This document shows, piece by piece, positions 14,448 to 16,788 of a stretch of DNA of 16,788 bases; the stretch's first letter is position 1, and the number at the start of each line of letters is the position of its first letter. Source of the stretch: JAYZAP01 sp964645285. GTDB taxonomy: Bacteria > Pseudomonadota > Alphaproteobacteria > JAAXGF01. The notes under the pieces were generated by a model that had not been told where the DNA came from, ran no database searches, and saw only the letters and a program-made list of their open reading frames with translations. The stretch lies in assembly GCA_964645285.1 (NCBI GenBank), contig CAZYDR010000081.1, forward strand, positions 1-16,788, in the 5' to 3' direction. Made by a program: the position numbers and the translations under genes.

Positions 14448-15488
14448 ATGGTTCTGATAAACGAAATCAACGAGCGTTCGCAGGCGATTCTGCGCCATAT
14501 CGTCGAGGCCTACGTCGACACCGGCGAGCCCATTGGCTCGCGCACTTTGTCGCGGCGTCTCAACTCGCTGTTGTCGCCGGCAACCATCCGCAATGTCATG
14601 GCCGACCTGGAAGAGGCCGGGCTGCTTTACGCACCGCACATCTCGGCCGGCCGCCTGCCCACGGAATCCGGCTTGCGCCTGTTCGTCGACGGCTTGCTCG
14701 AAGTCGGCAATATTTCGCCCGAGGAACGCTCGGCTATCGACGGTCAGTGCGACGGCGCCGGGCGCAATTTCGAAGACATGCTCGGCGAGGCCACCACGTT
14801 GCTGTCGGGCCTTTCAAGCTGCGCCGGCGTGGTCCTGGCGCCCAAAACCGAAGCGCCGCTTAAATATGTCGAGTTCGTGCCCCTGTCGCCGGGCCGGGCC
14901 CTGGTGGTCATGGTCACCGAGAGCGGCATGGTGGAGAACCGGGTCATCGACCTGCCCGCCGGCATGACCCCTTCGACCATGGTCGAAGCAACCAATTACC
15001 TCAATTCGCGGGTGACCGGCCGCACCCTGGAAGAGGCCCGCCAGCGGGTTCAAGATGAGCTCAGCCAGCACACCGCCCAGCTCGACACTTTGACCGAGCG
15101 GGTGGTCGAGGCCGGGCTGGCGACCTGGGCCGGCGATGACGAGGATGGTATCCTCATTGTTCGTGGCCAAGGCAACCTGCTCAACGATGTCACCGCGGTC
15201 GACGACCTCGAACGCATCCGCCGGCTGTTCGAACTACTTGATACCCGCAAGGACCTCATGCGCCTGCTCGAACTCGCCAGCGGCGCCGACGGCGTCAAAA
15301 TCTTCATCGGCGCCGAGAACACCGAATTCGGCCTTGCCGGCTCCTCCATGGTGCTGGCGCCGATGTCCGGCGAATCCGCTAATTTCGTCGGTGCCGTTGG
15401 CGTTATTGGCCCGACCCACCTCAACTATGCCCGCATTATTCCCATGGTCGACTACACGGCGAAAGTCGTTGGCCGCCTGTTGGGATAG
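14448..15488 (+). CDS. hrcA: heat-inducible transcription repressor HrcA
   Basis: HrcA represses chaperone genes, groESL in many alphaproteobacteria, by binding CIRCE elements, and depends on GroEL for activity. From ATG 14448 the protein has 346 residues, the family length. The N-terminal winged helix is clear: MVLINEINERSQAILRHIVE, YVDTGEPIGSRTLSRRLN, LLSPATIRNVMADLEEAGLL, HISAGRLPTESGLRLFVDGL. The C-terminal GAF-like domain ends GVIGPTHLNYARIIPMVDYT. The frame is open upstream to a TTG at 14352, but that would add about 32 unrelated residues and lie upstream of the candidate promoter. grpE follows after 25 bases, so both are probably co-transcribed. Confidence 0.96.
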   Translation: MVLINEINERSQAILRHIVEAYVDTGEPIGSRTLSRRLNSLLSPATIRNVMADLEEAGLLYAPHISAGRLPTESGLRLFVDGLLEVGNISPEERSAIDGQCDGAGRNFEDMLGEATTLLSGLSSCAGVVLAPKTEAPLKYVEFVPLSPGRALVVMVTESGMVENRVIDLPAGMTPSTMVEATNYLNSRVTGRTLEEARQRVQDELSQHTAQLDTLTERVVEAGLATWAGDDEDGILIVRGQGNLLNDVTAVDDLERIRRLFELLDTRKDLMRLLELASGADGVKIFIGAENTEFGLAGSSMVLAPMSGESANFVGAVGVIGPTHLNYARIIPMVDYTAKVVGRLLG

Positions 15489-15513
15489 GTAACACAATCA
15501 TCGGAAAAGCTGA

Positions 15514-16194
15514 ATGAACCAGGACGAGAAAAGACCCGCGACCCCAGAGTCGACACAGGATACGGCCCCAGACGAAGTCACCGAGGAGGCCGCGCCCGAG
15601 GCGCCCGAGGACGATAACGTGGTCCAGGCGTTCGCCGCCGAGGAACCTTTGGAGATAGCCGATACCCCGGAGGACGCAATCGAACGCCTTGACGACGAGG
15701 TTGCCGAGCTCAACGACAAGCTGCTGCGGGCCGTGGCGGAAACCGAGAACCTGCGCCGCCGGACCACCCGCGAGCGCGAGGAAACCGGCAAATACGCGGT
15801 CACCGGCTTTGCCCGAGATCTATTGTCCGTGGCCGACAATCTACGCCGGGCCCTCGACAGCCTGACCGACGACAACCGGGCCGACGAAAGCCTTGGCGGC
15901 CTCATATCCGGCATCGAAATGACCGAGCGCGAGCTTCTCAACGTGTTCGAGCGCAACAAGATCAGCCGGATCGACCCGGAGGGCGAAAAATTCGATCATA
16001 ATTTTCATCAGGCCATGTTCGAGGTCGCTGACAGCGGCCAGCCGGCGGGAACCGTGGTCAATGTCATGCAGCCGGGCTACGTCATCGCCGACCGCCTGTT
16101 GCGTCCGGCCATGGTCGGCGTTGCCAAGGGCGACGATGGTGACGATGGTGATGGCGATAATTACACCAGACCTCATGTCGACACCAAGGCGTAG
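15514..16194 (+). CDS. grpE: nucleotide exchange factor GrpE
   Basis: GrpE is the dimeric nucleotide exchange factor that releases ADP from DnaK. The 226-residue protein has a disordered acidic N-terminus (about residues 1-55, rich in Glu, Asp and Pro). A long coiled-coil helix follows (about 56-125; ERLDDEVAELNDKLLRAVAE, TENLRRRTTREREE). The C-terminal beta domain has IDPEGEKFDHNFHQAMFEV and GTVVNVMQPGYVIADRLLRP, which contact the DnaK ATPase domain. The tail carries an unusual Gly/Asp run (KGDDGDDGDGD). GGAAAAG precedes ATG 15514. It lies between hrcA and dnaK, its standard alphaproteobacterial place. Confidence 0.97.
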   Translation: MNQDEKRPATPESTQDTAPDEVTEEAAPEAPEDDNVVQAFAAEEPLEIADTPEDAIERLDDEVAELNDKLLRAVAETENLRRRTTREREETGKYAVTGFARDLLSVADNLRRALDSLTDDNRADESLGGLISGIEMTERELLNVFERNKISRIDPEGEKFDHNFHQAMFEVADSGQPAGTVVNVMQPGYVIADRLLRPAMVGVAKGDDGDDGDGDNYTRPHVDTKA

Positions 16195-16217
16195 AAGGCG
16201 GGAATTCACGCCGCGGG

Positions 16218-16246
16218 GTTGCGGGCGCCGGGTCCGGTCCTTATAT
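16218..16246 (+). promoter_or_regulatory. candidate RpoH (sigma32) heat-shock promoter for dnaK
   Basis: GTTG (16218-16221), 18 bases, then CTTATAT (16240-16246) fits the alphaproteobacterial RpoH pattern, roughly CTTG-N17/18-CYTATNT, with one mismatch in the -35 and a full match in the -10. It lies 132 bases before the dnaK ATG, in the 183-base gap after grpE, and would let dnaK be induced independently of hrcA-grpE. Confidence 0.6.
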
Positions 16247-16340
16247 ACCCCGCGTTGTCCTAAAATACCGTGCATTGAGCGACAGGGTACCGGCCAGAGG
16301 GCCGAATAGGGCAAAACAAACAAGCAAGGCTAGGATGTAA

Positions 16341-16367
16341 GGCCAGAATTTGACGGCCAGGATTTGA
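16341..16367. repeat. 13-bp direct repeat in the dnaK leader
   Basis: GGCCAGAATTTGA (16341-16353) is repeated one base later as GGCCAGGATTTGA (16355-16367), with 12 of 13 bases identical and a 14-base period. The second copy ends directly before the ribosome site (AAGGGAAG) of dnaK, so the pair lies in the mRNA leader if the upstream promoter is used. Confidence 0.8.
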
Positions 16368-16377
16368 AGGGAAGACC

Positions 16378-16788
16378 ATGAGCAAGGTAATCGGAATCGA
16401 CCTCGGAACCACCAACAGCTGCGTCTCGGTTATGGAAGGCCAGGAGCCTCGCGTCATTGAGAACGCCGAGGGCGCGCGCACCACGCCGTCCATGGTGGCG
16501 TTTGCCGAGGACAACGAGCGCCTGGTCGGCCAGTCGGCCAAGCGCCAGGCGGTGACCAATCCGGAAAACACCTTGTTCGCCATCAAACGGCTGATCGGCC
16601 GTAGCTTTGACGATCCCCTGACCAAGAAAGACAAGGGCCTGGTGCCCTACAACATCGTCAAGGCCGACAACGGCGACGCCTGGGTCGAGACCCGGGGCGA
16701 ATCCTACAGTCCGAGCCAGATGTCGGCGTTTATTCTGCAGAAGATGAAGGAAACCGCCGAAAGCTATCTCGGTGAAGACGTGGAGCAG
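16378..16788 (+). CDS. dnaK: molecular chaperone DnaK (Hsp70), N-terminal part
   Basis: DnaK is the ATP-driven Hsp70 chaperone of the cytoplasm, working with DnaJ and GrpE. The window holds the first 137 codons and ends on a codon boundary inside the ATPase domain. The phosphate-1 loop IGIDLGTTNSCVSVMEG begins at residue 5. It is followed by IENAEGARTTPSMVAF, VGQSAKRQAVTNPENT, FAIKRLIGRSFDDP and SPSQMSAFILQKMKETAESY, all typical. AAGGGAAG lies about five bases before ATG 16378. A candidate RpoH promoter (16218-16246) and a 13-bp direct repeat (16341-16367) lie in the upstream gap. The rest of the gene, and presumably dnaJ, lie outside. Confidence 0.98.
   Translation, partial: MSKVIGIDLGTTNSCVSVMEGQEPRVIENAEGARTTPSMVAFAEDNERLVGQSAKRQAVTNPENTLFAIKRLIGRSFDDPLTKKDKGLVPYNIVKADNGDAWVETRGESYSPSQMSAFILQKMKETAESYLGEDVEQ

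Noticed and set aside
16195..16217. Intrinsic terminator after grpE (GGCG/CGCC stem)
   Set aside because: The stem is only 4 bp and there is no T tract after it.
14309..16377. CIRCE element near hrcA, grpE or dnaK
   Set aside because: No sequence resembling TTAGCACTC-N9-GAGTGCTAA was found in either gap. In alphaproteobacteria CIRCE is usually at groESL, which is outside the window.

Overview
The window looks like chromosomal DNA of an alphaproteobacterium, most likely a member of the Rhodospirillales or a relative. It is uniformly GC-rich. It carries the hslVU protease genes, a DUF2628 gene and an HIT gene, the rph-rdgB-hemW operon diverging from hrcA-grpE-dnaK, and gshB. The dnaK leader also holds a match to the alphaproteobacterial RpoH promoter. 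A run of exactly 10 N inside hslU suggests a draft scaffold. No RNA gene, CRISPR array, insertion sequence or prophage was seen, and no gene-free stretch exceeds 300 bases.

Layout. (1) Positions 1-1643, minus strand: hslV then hslU, the latter leaving the window and broken by the N gap. (2) Positions 1807-5615, plus strand: DUF2628 protein, GNAT acetyltransferase, HIT hydrolase, a secreted cyclophilin, a damaged DgcA-type flavin/iron-sulphur oxidoreductase, and an intact COG3450-type cupin. (3) Positions 5632-8622, minus strand: rsmI, yraN, a double-BON lipoprotein and gshB. (4) Positions 8651-10090, plus strand: an LpoA-like lipoprotein, divergent from rsmI. (5) Positions 10204-11765, plus strand: a full-length MttB-family (COG5598) gene inactivated by one stop and two frameshifts. 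(6) Positions 11774-14296, minus strand: rph, rdgB and hemW. (7) Positions 14448-16788, plus strand: hrcA, grpE and the start of dnaK.

Most of the window is housekeeping. It covers cytoplasmic and envelope protein quality control (HslVU, HrcA-GrpE-DnaK, cyclophilin, BON lipoprotein), RNA and nucleotide maintenance (RsmI, RNase PH, RdgB), glutathione synthesis, haem trafficking and peptidoglycan synthase activation. The rsmI/lpoA/yraN/BON group matches the E. coli yraL-yraM-yraN-(yraO)-yraP neighbourhood, without a yraO/diaA gene.

I found no convincing undescribed system. The best leads are these: two independently damaged genes whose families both act on methylated amines or betaines; the DUF2628 and HIT genes without the histidine genes that accompany them in Azospirillum; and small operator-like or repeated elements at the hrcA and dnaK promoters. 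The damaged genes could partly reflect draft-assembly errors, so read-level checking matters.
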